Shown: one piece after another, positions 15,260 through 23,098 of the stretch
Layout of the letters: every line of letters starts with the position of its first letter
Position numbering within the stretch: the first letter of the stretch is position 1
Origin: Clostridiales bacterium
Lineage (GTDB): Bacteria; Bacillota; Clostridia; Christensenellales; Borkfalkiaceae
Assembly (NCBI GenBank): GCA_015069285.1
Contig: SVIX01000009.1
Coordinates: 1 to 32,731, forward strand
Direction of reading: 5' to 3'
DNA length: 32,731 nucleotides
Notes under the pieces: generated by a model
The model's database searches: none
What the model was told of the DNA's origin: nothing
Seen by the model: the letters and a program-made list of their open reading frames with translations, nothing else
Program-made: the position numbers and the translations under genes

Positions 15260-15943
15260 TTATAAGTCGAACGGGTCATCGTTGTCCTTTCTTTGCGTTT
15301 CGCGTTTCCACTTTCTACGCCTATGCGACGCGCGTATTTTATCAAACGGTATCCGCCAAAAGAATAAAGCGATATTAAAAAGCGCGACGAAAAGCGCGAT
15401 GCGTTCTATCCAACCGACGAAAATTGCGGTAACGGCGAGCAAGACGACGTCCACGAGGGCAAGCCATTTTACCTTTACGGGGATAAAGAAAAAGAGCAAC
15501 ACTCTATAATCGGGATACAAAATGGCGAACGCTAAAAATAAGGACAAATTGAGGTAGTAATTGGTGGCGTACCCCGTAATAAAGCCCGAACCGATTGCGC
15601 CTAAAACTCCGCACAAATAAAAAATATCAAAGCGGAACGAACCCCATTCGTTTTCCAAAGCATTGCCGATAAGCCAATAAAAATACAGCGACAGCGCAAA
15701 ATAAAACATATTGTATTCTTCGGGGACGAACACGAAAGTAAGGACGCGCCAAACTTGTCCTTCTAAAATGGCGTATTTATCAAAATACAACCAATTAGAA
15801 ATCAACACGCCCGTACGCTGAAAGACGACCATATCCAACAGCCAAACGATAGCCGTTCCGATAACGATAATCGTCATTAAATTGCGCAAGGCGTACCGTC
15901 CTATCTTTCTATCCAATTTATCTAAAAGAGAATTTCTATACAT
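15260..15943 (-). CDS. Rhomboid-like membrane protein without catalytic residues
   Basis: A 227-aa membrane protein with about six hydrophobic helices. The order of motifs recalls rhomboid proteases: GQVWRVLTFVF (62-72), then GNALENEWGSFRFDIFYLCG (93-112). The serine motif GxSG is replaced by NLSL at Ser134, and the only histidine is His207 in the basic cytoplasmic tail, so neither the oxyanion His nor the catalytic His of an active rhomboid is present. It is best read as a rhomboid-like pseudoprotease. AAAGGTAAGG precedes the ATG. It sits between a YwaF-like protein and an RluA enzyme. Fold assignment is by motif reading only. Confidence 0.68.
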   Translation of the reverse strand: MYRNSLLDKLDRKIGRYALRNLMTIIVIGTAIVWLLDMVVFQRTGVLISNWLYFDKYAILEGQVWRVLTFVFVPEEYNMFYFALSLYFYWLIGNALENEWGSFRFDIFYLCGVLGAIGSGFITGYATNYYLNLSLFLAFAILYPDYRVLLFFFIPVKVKWLALVDVVLLAVTAIFVGWIERIALFVALFNIALFFWRIPFDKIRASHRRRKWKRETQRKDNDDPFDL

Positions 15944-15956
15944 ACCTTACCTTTTT

Positions 15957-16709
15957 TTAATCGTTTTCCGCTTCCATTTTTTCAGCCAAAGTCGGTAGCA
16001 ATTCCGCCTTGTTGTATTTTTTAGACGCTTTATCCAACAGGTAGCAAACTTGCATACCAATCGTCAATACCACCATAACCCCTAAATAGTAGGCGATGAG
16101 CGTCGTCGTAAAGCTACCGAAAATATCCAAAAAGTAAATAGCGTATTCGCCGTACGGGTCCATACCGAAAAACCTTTTGTGGAAGACAAAATTGAGTATT
16201 ACCCCAAAAGTAATAATACTATACATAAACACAATCGATTTAATCCATTGACGGAAATTGGGTTTTACCTGTCCGCTTATCACCAAATATATCCCAAACA
16301 CGGCGCAAAGCATGTGGCACGCCGCCTCGCTGGTATACAAAAAAGACGCCTCTTCGTTGAAATTAAATAAGTAGGCGTGTTCGGGACTTATCAACATCGC
16401 GCAAAACATTCCAAAACTTAAAAACGCAATCGCCGAAAAACAATAATCTTTAACGCTCTCTTTCATAAAATAAGTAAGCGGAATGAGCGTAAACATCAAC
16501 GGAGAAATATTGTCCAAAGTCATAAATCCGTCGGCAAGCCAACCGTATGAATAGGAGGCGTAATTCCACGCGAAGAAAAAGACGATATCGGCAAGCACGA
16601 ACGCCAAATTCCATATACGCGTGTCCAATTTATCGCGATATAAGCAGATAAAAGTGATACTGACGAAGAAAAACAACAGCATCAACCCTGCCATTAAGAG
16701 CATATGCAT
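15957..16709 (-). CDS. Polytopic membrane protein, possibly YwaF/TMEM164-like
   Basis: A 250-aa integral membrane protein with about seven hydrophobic helices and a charged C-terminal tail. The length, the WNYASY segment near residue 48 and the CHMLCAVFGIYLV segment near 131 suggest the YwaF (TIGR02206) group, whose function is unknown, but the match is weak by eye. AGAGGA precedes the first ATG. It lies 18 bases after the LRR protein gene and 13 bases before the rhomboid-like gene, in the same transcript by spacing. Confidence 0.55.
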   Translation of the reverse strand: MHMLLMAGLMLLFFFVSITFICLYRDKLDTRIWNLAFVLADIVFFFAWNYASYSYGWLADGFMTLDNISPLMFTLIPLTYFMKESVKDYCFSAIAFLSFGMFCAMLISPEHAYLFNFNEEASFLYTSEAACHMLCAVFGIYLVISGQVKPNFRQWIKSIVFMYSIITFGVILNFVFHKRFFGMDPYGEYAIYFLDIFGSFTTTLIAYYLGVMVVLTIGMQVCYLLDKASKKYNKAELLPTLAEKMEAEND

Positions 16710-16727
16710 AAGCGTTTTCCTCTATCC

Positions 16728-17528
16728 TTATTTCTTTTTCTGCGTTTGAGCTTCCTCTTCCCTCTCGGCAAGAATATCTTTGTATTTTCCCCACTCAACC
16801 GTTACGGCGTGACTACACCAATCCACCGCCCAAGTTTGAGGCTTTTCCTCCTCTAAAGCGTTCGCGTATACGATAAGTTCGGGGGTATCGAATACCTTAC
16901 TTCCCAAATACTTTAATTCCTCGGGCAAAACGACCTCGGTAAGCGCGGTACACCCTGCAAAAGCGTTGTCGCCGATACGGCGCACCGTAGACGGAATTTC
17001 AATCGTTTCAAGCGCGGTACAACCTCTAAACGCGTTTTCCTCAATCGTCAAAATACCGTCCAATAAATGTATGCTGGTAATTTCCGTACAATTTTCAAAC
17101 GCGCCCGCTTTAATACCAAGCACCTTTTTATTGCCGTAATACGCGCCTATGTATACGTCGCCGGCAAGTTCTTTGTAACAGCCCACGATTTCACAATAAT
17201 TGCTATCCACGCCCTCGTCTACGGAATACTCGATACCTTCCGTCGTTTCGTATTCCCAAACGGCTTTAATCGTCAAATCACGCGTCACTTCACGGTACGA
17301 ACCGCTCCACTCCAAAAAATAACAACCTTCTTTCGTGGCTTTGGGCGCGGAAGCGCTATGACCTTGCGTAACTTTCTGCACGAGGTCACCGCTTAAAAGC
17401 GTTCCGCCGTTCAAATCAAAGGTAACGGTATACACTTTTTTACCCGCGAAAAATATGAACAACATCATTACCGCTATTGCGATAAATTCTACGCTGAATA
17501 CGATTATCAATTTCCATTTATGTTTCAT
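16728..17528 (-). CDS. Membrane-anchored InlB-repeat and BspA-type leucine-rich repeat protein
   Basis: A 266-aa surface protein. An N-terminal membrane segment (about 7-29) is followed by one InlB B-repeat-like domain (about 33-92, TFDLNGG start and LTIKAVW end) and then three BspA-type leucine-rich repeats (about 136-212) with the AFxxCTxL pattern. The C-terminus is charged (EREEEAQTQKKK) and has no sorting signal. Such proteins usually mediate adhesion or protein contacts at the cell surface. The start is the ATG after AAAAGGGG; a promoter lies 30-57 bases upstream. It heads the seven-gene run that ends with the nitroreductase. Confidence 0.85.
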   Translation of the reverse strand: MKHKWKLIIVFSVEFIAIAVMMLFIFFAGKKVYTVTFDLNGGTLLSGDLVQKVTQGHSASAPKATKEGCYFLEWSGSYREVTRDLTIKAVWEYETTEGIEYSVDEGVDSNYCEIVGCYKELAGDVYIGAYYGNKKVLGIKAGAFENCTEITSIHLLDGILTIEENAFRGCTALETIEIPSTVRRIGDNAFAGCTALTEVVLPEELKYLGSKVFDTPELIVYANALEEEKPQTWAVDWCSHAVTVEWGKYKDILAEREEEAQTQKKK

Positions 17529-17556
17529 AAAAAAACCCCTTTTAAGACTTATTCCT

Positions 17557-17585
17557 ATTGTAACACACTTTATTCTATTTAGCAA
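17557..17585 (-). promoter_or_regulatory. Promoter of the LRR-to-nitroreductase gene run
   Basis: On the minus strand, TTGCTA (17580-17585) and TACAAT (17557-17562) are 17 bases apart, just ahead of the LRR protein gene. No other strong promoter was seen inside the run down to 12412. Confidence 0.65.
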
Positions 17586-17635
17586 TAAAAAGAGCGTGGA
17601 TATTCCGTGAAATTTTCACGAACTCCTTTTTCCTC

Positions 17636-18511
17636 TTACTTTTTAAAGCGACCGAAGACTTCGTTCACTTTGGAAAAATCCGCAAAAGTTCCCGGGTATT
17701 TTTTGATAATTTTCATCATCTTTCCCATCATCTTCTTTCGAATAATACATACGAGCATATATTTATCCGTATGCGAATACATACCTTGCACGCGAATTTC
17801 GGTAACGCCGTGCCCAAGTTCTCGCATAAGCTCTGCAGAAAGTTCTTCGGGCGTATCGGTTATAATTTCAAATTTATACCCGCTACGCATACCCGACAGT
17901 CCGTAGTCCACGACCACGTTCGCAATAAACAAATTGAGTAAGGTACAAATCACGGGCGTAATTTTCATACCGTACACGAAAAAGGCAATCGCGACCACGC
18001 TCGAATCCATTAAAAAGGAAACGTACGCAATATTCGTCGCAGGTTTCCATTTTTTAATGAGCGCGGAAATGGCGTAAGTTCCGCCACTTGCGCCGAACCT
18101 CTTTAACATCAAAGAAAAACCCAAGCCTGAAATGACGCCCGTCGCAATACACGCGAACACAATTTCGAAGTCTTCGCCGTTATTCTCTTGGCAATAGGGT
18201 TTTACGCCGATATATTCGAATAGTTCCGTACCAAACGATTGCACGCACATATACAAAATCAGAAAAAAGCCGAGTTTTCTATTGACGAAAATCGCTACCA
18301 AAAGAAAGATAGGGATATTAAACGCCAGCATCAAAAGCGCCCAACTGACCTTATAGTCAAGCAAATAATAGGTAATCGTCGCCAAACCGCCTACCCCTCC
18401 GGGCGCAAACCCGTTGCTGTTTTGAAAAAAGTAGTAGGCAACCGAAACGATAAGCCCTGCCGTTACGGCAAACAACGCGTCCAGCGCATACTGTTTAACC
18501 TTACTTTTCAT
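17636..18511 (-). CDS. YitT family membrane protein (DUF161 plus DUF2179)
   Basis: A 291-aa protein of the YitT family: five hydrophobic helices in the first 200 residues, including GFAPGGVGGLATI near 34-46 and the related GASGGTYAISALI near 141-153, then a soluble DUF2179 domain (about 215-285). Members are widespread in Firmicutes and their transport role is unproven. AAGGAAG precedes the ATG; the gene starts 19 bases after the esterase gene, so both probably share a transcript. Confidence 0.92.
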   Translation of the reverse strand: MKSKVKQYALDALFAVTAGLIVSVAYYFFQNSNGFAPGGVGGLATITYYLLDYKVSWALLMLAFNIPIFLLVAIFVNRKLGFFLILYMCVQSFGTELFEYIGVKPYCQENNGEDFEIVFACIATGVISGLGFSLMLKRFGASGGTYAISALIKKWKPATNIAYVSFLMDSSVVAIAFFVYGMKITPVICTLLNLFIANVVVDYGLSGMRSGYKFEIITDTPEELSAELMRELGHGVTEIRVQGMYSHTDKYMLVCIIRKKMMGKMMKIIKKYPGTFADFSKVNEVFGRFKK

Positions 18512-18530
18512 AATTTTCTTCCTTTATATC

Positions 18531-19445
18531 CTAAATTAAATAAGTTTCCGCGTATTCTTGCAAAAGCGCATCCGTGCGCGCGGAGCAATCGGGGTCTGCC
18601 TCTAACCCGTGTCCCGAATTGGAGTATACGACGAAATCGTGTTTTACCCCTAATTCCGTCAAACGCTTATCCATCGCTTGTGCGTTGGATAACGGAACTA
18701 TGTCGTCCTTAACGCCGTGACAAAGAATGGTAGGCACGCTGTCTTGCGTCACGTAATATAACGGCGAGGCTTGTTTTAAAAGAGGTTCGGCGATATGAAT
18801 AGTACTCTCGTCAAAATCATAACCGCAAAGATTTTTGAACATTTTTAAGATTTCCTCTTTCAAAGGATTGCTCCCGTAATAGTTTTCGTCTAATAAATCG
18901 GTTGGACCTGACAACGAACACACGGCAACAGGCGTAATCGGCGCAATATCCGCTTTTTGATAGGCGTACTGCATAGACAAATGCGCGCCCGCCGAACCGC
19001 CCGTAAGTAAGGCTTTATGCGTTTCTATTCCGTGTTCCTCCGCCGTTCGTTTCACGCGCAAAAGCGCAAGCGTAATATCGTCGAGCATATCTGCGCACGA
19101 CACGCAATCTTCAAGCGAGGCATAGCGGTAATTGAGCGCCGCCGCCACGTACCCTTTCTTGCACCAAGTAAGCAATTCGTTTTCATAGCCAATTTTATCC
19201 CCAGCCATCCAACCGCCGCCGTGAATGGCAAAATACACGCCCACTTTGCCCGTCTTTTTGGGAAGATATAAATTCAAACACTGCCGTTCGTGTTCGCCGT
19301 ACGCCAAATCGGTATACGCTATGTAATTTTCCGTTTCCACGCGTTTCGTTTGCGGGCGTTCGTCCTTTTTACAACCGACGAACGGGAAACAAACGAAACA
19401 AGCGATTAAAAACAATCCGACAAAAATTTTTATTCCTCTTTTCAA
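18531..19445 (-). CDS. Lipoprotein alpha/beta hydrolase (esterase/lipase-like)
   Basis: A 304-aa alpha/beta hydrolase exported as a lipoprotein: a hydrophobic signal ends in the lipobox FVGC (Cys25). The oxyanion motif HGGGW (75-79), nucleophile motif GGSAGAH (Ser151), acid Asp247 or Asp248 (KDDIVP) and His279 (SGHGLE) make a full catalytic set of the hormone-sensitive lipase/BD-FAE type, which cleaves acyl or feruloyl esters. The start is a TTG with no good ribosome binding site, but no other start lies before the signal peptide. A strong promoter lies upstream and YitT follows after 19 bases. Confidence 0.9.
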   Translation of the reverse strand: MKRGIKIFVGLFLIACFVCFPFVGCKKDERPQTKRVETENYIAYTDLAYGEHERQCLNLYLPKKTGKVGVYFAIHGGGWMAGDKIGYENELLTWCKKGYVAAALNYRYASLEDCVSCADMLDDITLALLRVKRTAEEHGIETHKALLTGGSAGAHLSMQYAYQKADIAPITPVAVCSLSGPTDLLDENYYGSNPLKEEILKMFKNLCGYDFDESTIHIAEPLLKQASPLYYVTQDSVPTILCHGVKDDIVPLSNAQAMDKRLTELGVKHDFVVYSNSGHGLEADPDCSARTDALLQEYAETYLI

Positions 19446-19477
19446 CGCCGTCGTCCCTTTTCTTTTTTCTTGCTTCC

Positions 19478-19506
19478 ATTATAACAAATCCGTTCTGCGC
19501 CGTCAA
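19478..19506 (-). promoter_or_regulatory. Promoter of the esterase-yitT operon
   Basis: On the minus strand, TTGACG (19501-19506) and TATAAT (19478-19483) are 17 bases apart. It is divergent from the T-box promoter at 19558. Confidence 0.78.
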
Positions 19507-19557
19507 GTTTTTTATAAAACAAAACTTTTTTACGCCTAAAAAGTTTGCGTCAAACGC

Positions 19558-19586
19558 TTGACTTCCTCAAAAAAATATGGTAGTAT
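19558..19586 (+). promoter_or_regulatory. Promoter of the T-box/TrpB2 transcript
   Basis: TTGACT (19558-19563) and TAGTAT (19581-19586) are 17 bases apart, immediately upstream of the T-box leader. Confidence 0.65.
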
Positions 19587-19592
19587 TATAAA

Positions 19593-19885
19593 AATCAAAC
19601 AAACCGATGAGGAAGAGTAAGTAAGTTTTACCCCTTTTTCCACAGAGAGCCGTAGACGGTGCGATTACGGCGAAAAAAGTAATTCCGAATGGACTTCCGA
19701 GGGCGAACGAACGCGCGAACATAAGCGTCAGTAGCAATCGACGGAACTGCGTTCCGTAAAACGCAGAGCGTATGTTAGTACGCGTCAAAAAGTGGACTTT
19801 ATCAAGAAAGTCAATTTGGGTGGCACCGCGGTATGAAAATTATCGTCCCGAAAAACGGAAAAATTCCGTTTTTCGGGATTTTTCT
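19593..19885 (+). promoter_or_regulatory. T-box riboswitch with a UGG (Trp) specifier
   Basis: Leader RNA that senses uncharged tRNA. The T-box core GGGTGGCACCGCGG is at 19818-19831. Stem I is readable: GGAAG (19611-19615) pairs with CTTCC just after the specifier, AGTAAGTA lies on the left of the loop, and GAA-TGG-A on the right, giving TGG at 19690-19692 in the specifier position. AGAGAG and GGTG blocks of the upper stem follow the usual order. The terminator is at 19846-19885. Uncharged tRNA-Trp would favour read-through into the TrpB2 gene, which agrees with its product. Confidence 0.92.
19846..19885 (+). terminator. T-box terminator hairpin
   Basis: TCCCGAAAAACGGAA pairs with TTCCGTTTTTCGGGA (15 bp, AAA loop) and is followed by TTTTTCTT. 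It is the regulated terminator of the T-box leader and competes with the antiterminator formed with the T-box core. Confidence 0.9.
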
Positions 19886-19926
19886 TACCTGTGATTAAAA
19901 AAAATTTTTATAAAAGGAGTAAGCTT

Positions 19927-21294
19927 ATGCAAAAAGAAATCCCTTACAAAATTTATTTAGAGGAAACGGAACTTCCCAAACAATGGTTAAATTTACGCGC
20001 GTTTATGCCCCATAAACCCGCTCCGTTATTACACCCGCAAACCCTTCGTCCCATCACGAAAACGGAGCTTTCCGAGGTTTTCTGCGAAGAACTTGCAAAG
20101 CAAGAATTGGACGATACCACCCCTTATATCGATATCCCCGACGAGGTGCGTAATTTTTATAAAATGTACCGCCCCGCGCCCTTAATCCGCGCCTATTTTT
20201 TGGAAAAGGAGTTAGATACCCCCGCTAAAATTTACTATAAATTCGAGGGGAATAACACGAGCGGTAGTCATAAACTCAATTCCGCGATTGCGCAAGCCTA
20301 TTACGCCAAAGCACAAGGCTTATCGGGCGTTACCACCGAAACGGGCGCAGGACAATGGGGCACGGCGCTGTCCATGGCTTGTTCCTATTTCGGATTAGAT
20401 TGTAAAGTATTTATGGTCAAATGCTCGTATGAACAAAAGCCCTTCCGTCGCGAAGTCATGCGCACCTACGGCGCAACCGTCACCCCTTCCCCGTCCCAGA
20501 CGACGAAAATCGGTCGGGAAATCCTTGCGCGTTTCCCCAACACTTCGGGCAGTTTGGGTTGCGCCATTTCCGAGGCGGTAGAAGCGTCTATGCAATCGGA
20601 AAGCTATCGTTACGCTTTGGGAAGCGTATTAAATCAAGTATTGTTGCATCAATCGATTATCGGCTTGGAGGCAAAAACGGCGCTCGATAAATACAGCGTA
20701 AAACCGGATGTTATTATCGGTTGCGCAGGCGGTGGGTCTAACCTCGGCGGTTTGATTGCTCCGTTTATGGCGGAACAGCTCCAAGGCAAGGCGAAATACC
20801 GCTTTATCGCCGTTGAACCCGCTTCCTGTCCGACTTTAACGCGCGGAAAATACGCGTACGACTATTGCGATACGGGAAAAATTTGTCCCCTCTCCAAAAT
20901 GTATACGCTCGGTTCGGGCTTTATCCCCTCGGCAAGCCACGCAGGCGGACTTCGCTATCACGGTATGACCTCTACCCTTTCCGAACTGTATCACCAAGGT
21001 CTTATGGAGGCAAGAGCGGTAACGCAAACTTCCGTCTTTAGCGCCGCCGAACAGTTCGCAAGAGTAGAAGGCACTCTGCCCGCGCCCGAATCGGCGCACG
21101 CTATCCGCGTTGCCATCGACGAGGCGTTAAAATGCAAACAAACGGGCGAAGAAAAGACGATTTTGTTCGGCTTGACGGGTACGGGATATTTCGATATGAT
21201 GTCGTACGAAAAATTCCACGACGGAAAAATGACGGACTATATCCCCTCCGACGAAGAAATCGCCAACGGCTTGGCAGGCTTACCCACCTTATAA
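19927..21294 (+). CDS. TrpB2-type tryptophan synthase beta chain
   Basis: PLP enzyme that joins indole and serine to tryptophan. The protein (455 aa from the ATG after AAAGGAG) belongs to the longer TrpB2 subgroup with an N-terminal extension. The PLP lysine is Lys116 in SGSHKLNSA, the substrate loop is ETGAGQWG (138-145), and the phosphate-binding loop is GGGSN (268-272). No trpA or other trp gene adjoins it, which fits a stand-alone enzyme salvaging indole. The tryptophan-specific T-box upstream supports the assignment strongly. It is one of two protein genes on the plus strand here. Confidence 0.95.
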   Translation: MQKEIPYKIYLEETELPKQWLNLRAFMPHKPAPLLHPQTLRPITKTELSEVFCEELAKQELDDTTPYIDIPDEVRNFYKMYRPAPLIRAYFLEKELDTPAKIYYKFEGNNTSGSHKLNSAIAQAYYAKAQGLSGVTTETGAGQWGTALSMACSYFGLDCKVFMVKCSYEQKPFRREVMRTYGATVTPSPSQTTKIGREILARFPNTSGSLGCAISEAVEASMQSESYRYALGSVLNQVLLHQSIIGLEAKTALDKYSVKPDVIIGCAGGGSNLGGLIAPFMAEQLQGKAKYRFIAVEPASCPTLTRGKYAYDYCDTGKICPLSKMYTLGSGFIPSASHAGGLRYHGMTSTLSELYHQGLMEARAVTQTSVFSAAEQFARVEGTLPAPESAHAIRVAIDEALKCKQTGEEKTILFGLTGTGYFDMMSYEKFHDGKMTDYIPSDEEIANGLAGLPTL

Positions 21295-21425
21295 AAACGA
21301 ATCCACCTTTAGCCGAGTTCCTCCCTGCGAGGAATTCGGCAAACGAAATAAGCATAGATTTCTTTGCGGTATTCCTCATATCGCTATCGCATACACTATT
21401 TCAACTAAAATTCTTTTATTTTTGC
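21295..21425. other. Intergenic stretch after the TrpB2 gene
   Basis: No gene is seen. GCCGAGTTCCTC pairs with GAGGAATTCGGC (a hairpin at about 21313-21341) but no T run follows, so termination after trpB2 is unclear. From about 21400 the sequence is the A/T-rich upstream part of the small-RNA promoter. Confidence 0.4.
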
Positions 21426-21454
21426 TTGACAATGCTTTATTTATCGCGTATAAT
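21426..21454 (+). promoter_or_regulatory. Consensus promoter of candidate small RNA A
   Basis: A perfect TTGACA (21426-21431), 17-base spacer and TATAAT (21449-21454), preceded by A/T-rich sequence. It is nearly identical to the promoter at 23065-23093. Confidence 0.85.
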
Positions 21455-21460
21455 AATAGT

Positions 21461-21532
21461 ACAATCTATGGATTGTATTCAGAGCAAGCAAGTGTTGGCG
21501 GATATTAACCGCGTCGCTTGCTCGTTTTTTTT
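21461..21532 (+). ncRNA. Candidate structured small RNA A (about 72 nt)
   Basis: Bounded by a consensus promoter and an intrinsic terminator, with no reading frame. It starts with a hairpin ACAATC-TATG-GATTGT (21461-21476), then the terminator stem GAGCAAGC (21482-21489) with GCTTGCTC (21516-21523) enclosing a small GCGG/CCGC stem, followed by eight T (21525-21532). I recognise no known RNA family. It could be a free small RNA or an attenuated leader, but the next gene starts about 285 bases further on and has its own promoter. Confidence 0.65.
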
Positions 21533-21590
21533 GTTTGTTTTCCACGCTATATCCGCTTTTTTAAAAAAACAAGTAAATATTGCCCATACC

Positions 21591-21629
21591 AAAAGGAACA
21601 GGACGCCGTTTTGGCGTCCTGTTCCTTTT
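21591..21629. repeat. Perfect 17-bp hairpin
   Basis: AAAAGGAACAGGACGCC and its exact complement are separated by GTTTT. There is no T run after it beyond the TTTT inside the stem. It lies between small RNA A and the alkaline phosphatase promoter and may act as a transcription or processing barrier. The remaining sequence to 21732 holds nothing I can name. Confidence 0.6.
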
Positions 21630-21732
21630 GATAAGCCTTAGTCAACCTAAAAACCTTTTTGTTGGGGCGGGTTGGAACTAATATTTTATAATAAAAATTT
21701 TCTAACCCTTGATACGTTCATTGGCTATATTA

Positions 21733-21761
21733 TTGACTTTCTTTTTTGCGTATGTTATAAT
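21733..21761 (+). promoter_or_regulatory. Promoter of the alkaline phosphatase gene
   Basis: TTGACT (21733-21738) and TATAAT (21756-21761) are 17 bases apart, about 57 bases upstream of the start codon. No Pho-box-like direct repeats were recognised by eye. Confidence 0.78.
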
Positions 21762-21817
21762 ATATAAAATAATGTTACCAAAAAACAAATAAATACGAAG
21801 GAGAAAGACATACGATT

Positions 21818-22924
21818 ATGAAAAGGATGCGCAAAATTTTAACGTTTATACTCTCTATGGCGATGACCGCTACGGCGTTTGCAGGGTTGACCTCTTGCAA
21901 GAAGAATTCTATAAAGAACGTGATTTTATTGATTGGCGACGGAATGGGACCCAATCAAATCCGTATGGGAGAATTGTATAAAAAAGATAAATTGTCCTTC
22001 CAAACGATGTCGCTTGCAACCAAAGTAGAAACCCGTTCATACGATAATGAAATTACCGATTCAGCGGCGGCGGCAACGGCGTTGGCGACGGGTACGAGAA
22101 CAAGTAACGGAAAGGTTGGTATAAACGCGGACGGCGAAGTGTTGCAAACGCTTGTGGATATCGCCAAAGAGAACGGAAAAAGCACGGGCGTTTTGACGAC
22201 GGAAGAAATTTACGGCGCAACGCCTATGGGTTTTTCGGGACATTCCACTTCGCGAAATAACAGTACAGAGTTGGTGCGTTCGGCGGCGGAAAACAGCAAC
22301 GTAAATTTGTTTGCAAGTTATACGATACACAATATGTATAAGGATACTTTTGAACGTAACGGTTATCAAGAAATTGCGGACGCAGATTTGATATCCGAGT
22401 CGAGCGCAGAAAAGATTTTCGGCTGTTACAATATTTTGGCGGAAGCGCCCTCTATGTCGTCCACGGAAACGGAATTGGCGTTTGATCGGTTGGTAACGGA
22501 AGCGATAGAATATCTTTCAAAAGACGAGGACGGTTTTTTCTTAATAGCGGAAGGCGCGCATATCGACCACGGCGGACATAACAACGATATGATGTATATG
22601 TTGCGTGAATTGATGGCGTTTGACGATGCGGTGCAAGCGGTACTTGATTGGGCGAAAAGTCGCGACGATACGCTTGTAATCGTAACGGCGGACCACGAAA
22701 CGGGCGGATTGAAGTTAAAAGACGGCATTACGTCTGAAAATATGTTGCAACAATCGGATAACGCTACATACGAATATTTTACTTGGACGTCGACGGGACA
22801 TTCCTCTGCGGACGTATGGTGTTTCGTGGAGGGTTTGGACGTTGATTTTTCAAAGTATTCGTTTAAGTCAGAGGATAGAATTAAGAATACGGATATATTC
22901 CAAATCATCAAAGAAAACCTTTAA
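21818..22924 (+). CDS. Alkaline phosphatase, lipoprotein
   Basis: Extracellular phosphomonoesterase (368 aa) anchored as a lipoprotein: signal peptide ending in LTSC (Cys27). The active site is complete: Asp41 (LIGDGMG), Ser82 in TDSAAAATALATG, Glu245, Asp250 and His254 (EGAHIDHGGH), Asp292 and His293 (TADHETGG) and His328 (STGHSS). It is shorter than E. coli PhoA (471 aa), lacking crown-type insertions. The AAGGAG is 14 bases from the ATG, an unusually long spacing, but no nearer in-frame start exists. It is flanked by the two small-RNA units. A role in phosphate scavenging is expected. Confidence 0.94.
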   Translation: MKRMRKILTFILSMAMTATAFAGLTSCKKNSIKNVILLIGDGMGPNQIRMGELYKKDKLSFQTMSLATKVETRSYDNEITDSAAAATALATGTRTSNGKVGINADGEVLQTLVDIAKENGKSTGVLTTEEIYGATPMGFSGHSTSRNNSTELVRSAAENSNVNLFASYTIHNMYKDTFERNGYQEIADADLISESSAEKIFGCYNILAEAPSMSSTETELAFDRLVTEAIEYLSKDEDGFFLIAEGAHIDHGGHNNDMMYMLRELMAFDDAVQAVLDWAKSRDDTLVIVTADHETGGLKLKDGITSENMLQQSDNATYEYFTWTSTGHSSADVWCFVEGLDVDFSKYSFKSEDRIKNTDIFQIIKENL

Positions 22925-23041
22925 AAGGTAGGCGTTAAAGAGTTTTACAAGCAGAAAATAAGGCAAATGAAATGCAGTTGGTTGGAGTATCCGTTAAATT
23001 CCAAACACCGCCACGTATTCTATGCCGATTGAAATTTTTTC
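22925..23041. other. Intergenic stretch after the alkaline phosphatase gene
   Basis: No gene, hairpin or terminator is evident in this part. Termination of the phosphatase message probably depends on the hairpins from 23160 onward, in which case small RNA B would also lie in its 3' untranslated region. Confidence 0.35.
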
Positions 23042-23064
23042 AACAAAATCTTTTTCATTTTCAC

Positions 23065-23093
23065 TTGACAACTCTTTATTTATAGCGTATAAT
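23065..23093 (+). promoter_or_regulatory. Consensus promoter of candidate small RNA B
   Basis: TTGACA (23065-23070), 17-base spacer, TATAAT (23088-23093). From CTTGACA to TATAAT it matches the small RNA A promoter at 27 of 30 positions, and similarity continues about 25 bases upstream (TTTCAAC, AAAAT, T-rich). Confidence 0.85.
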
Positions 23094-23098
23094 ATAAA

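Noticed and set aside
19567..19788. Minus-strand open frame across the T-box leader
   Set aside because: The region is fully explained by T-box stems I to III; the frame is a by-product of structured RNA.
21101..21379. Minus-strand open frame over the end of the TrpB2 gene
   Set aside because: Most of it is antisense to trpB2 and it has no ribosome binding site; the product is Arg-rich and resembles no family I know.
21461..21532. Small RNA A as a riboswitch leader of the alkaline phosphatase gene
   Set aside because: It is separated from the gene by its own terminator, another 17-bp hairpin and an independent consensus promoter at 21733-21761, so direct control is unlikely though not excluded.
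21660..21732. Imperfect hairpin GGGTTGGA with TCTAACCC ahead of the phosphatase promoter
   Set aside because: The 30-base A/T-rich loop and mismatches make it weak, and no T run follows.
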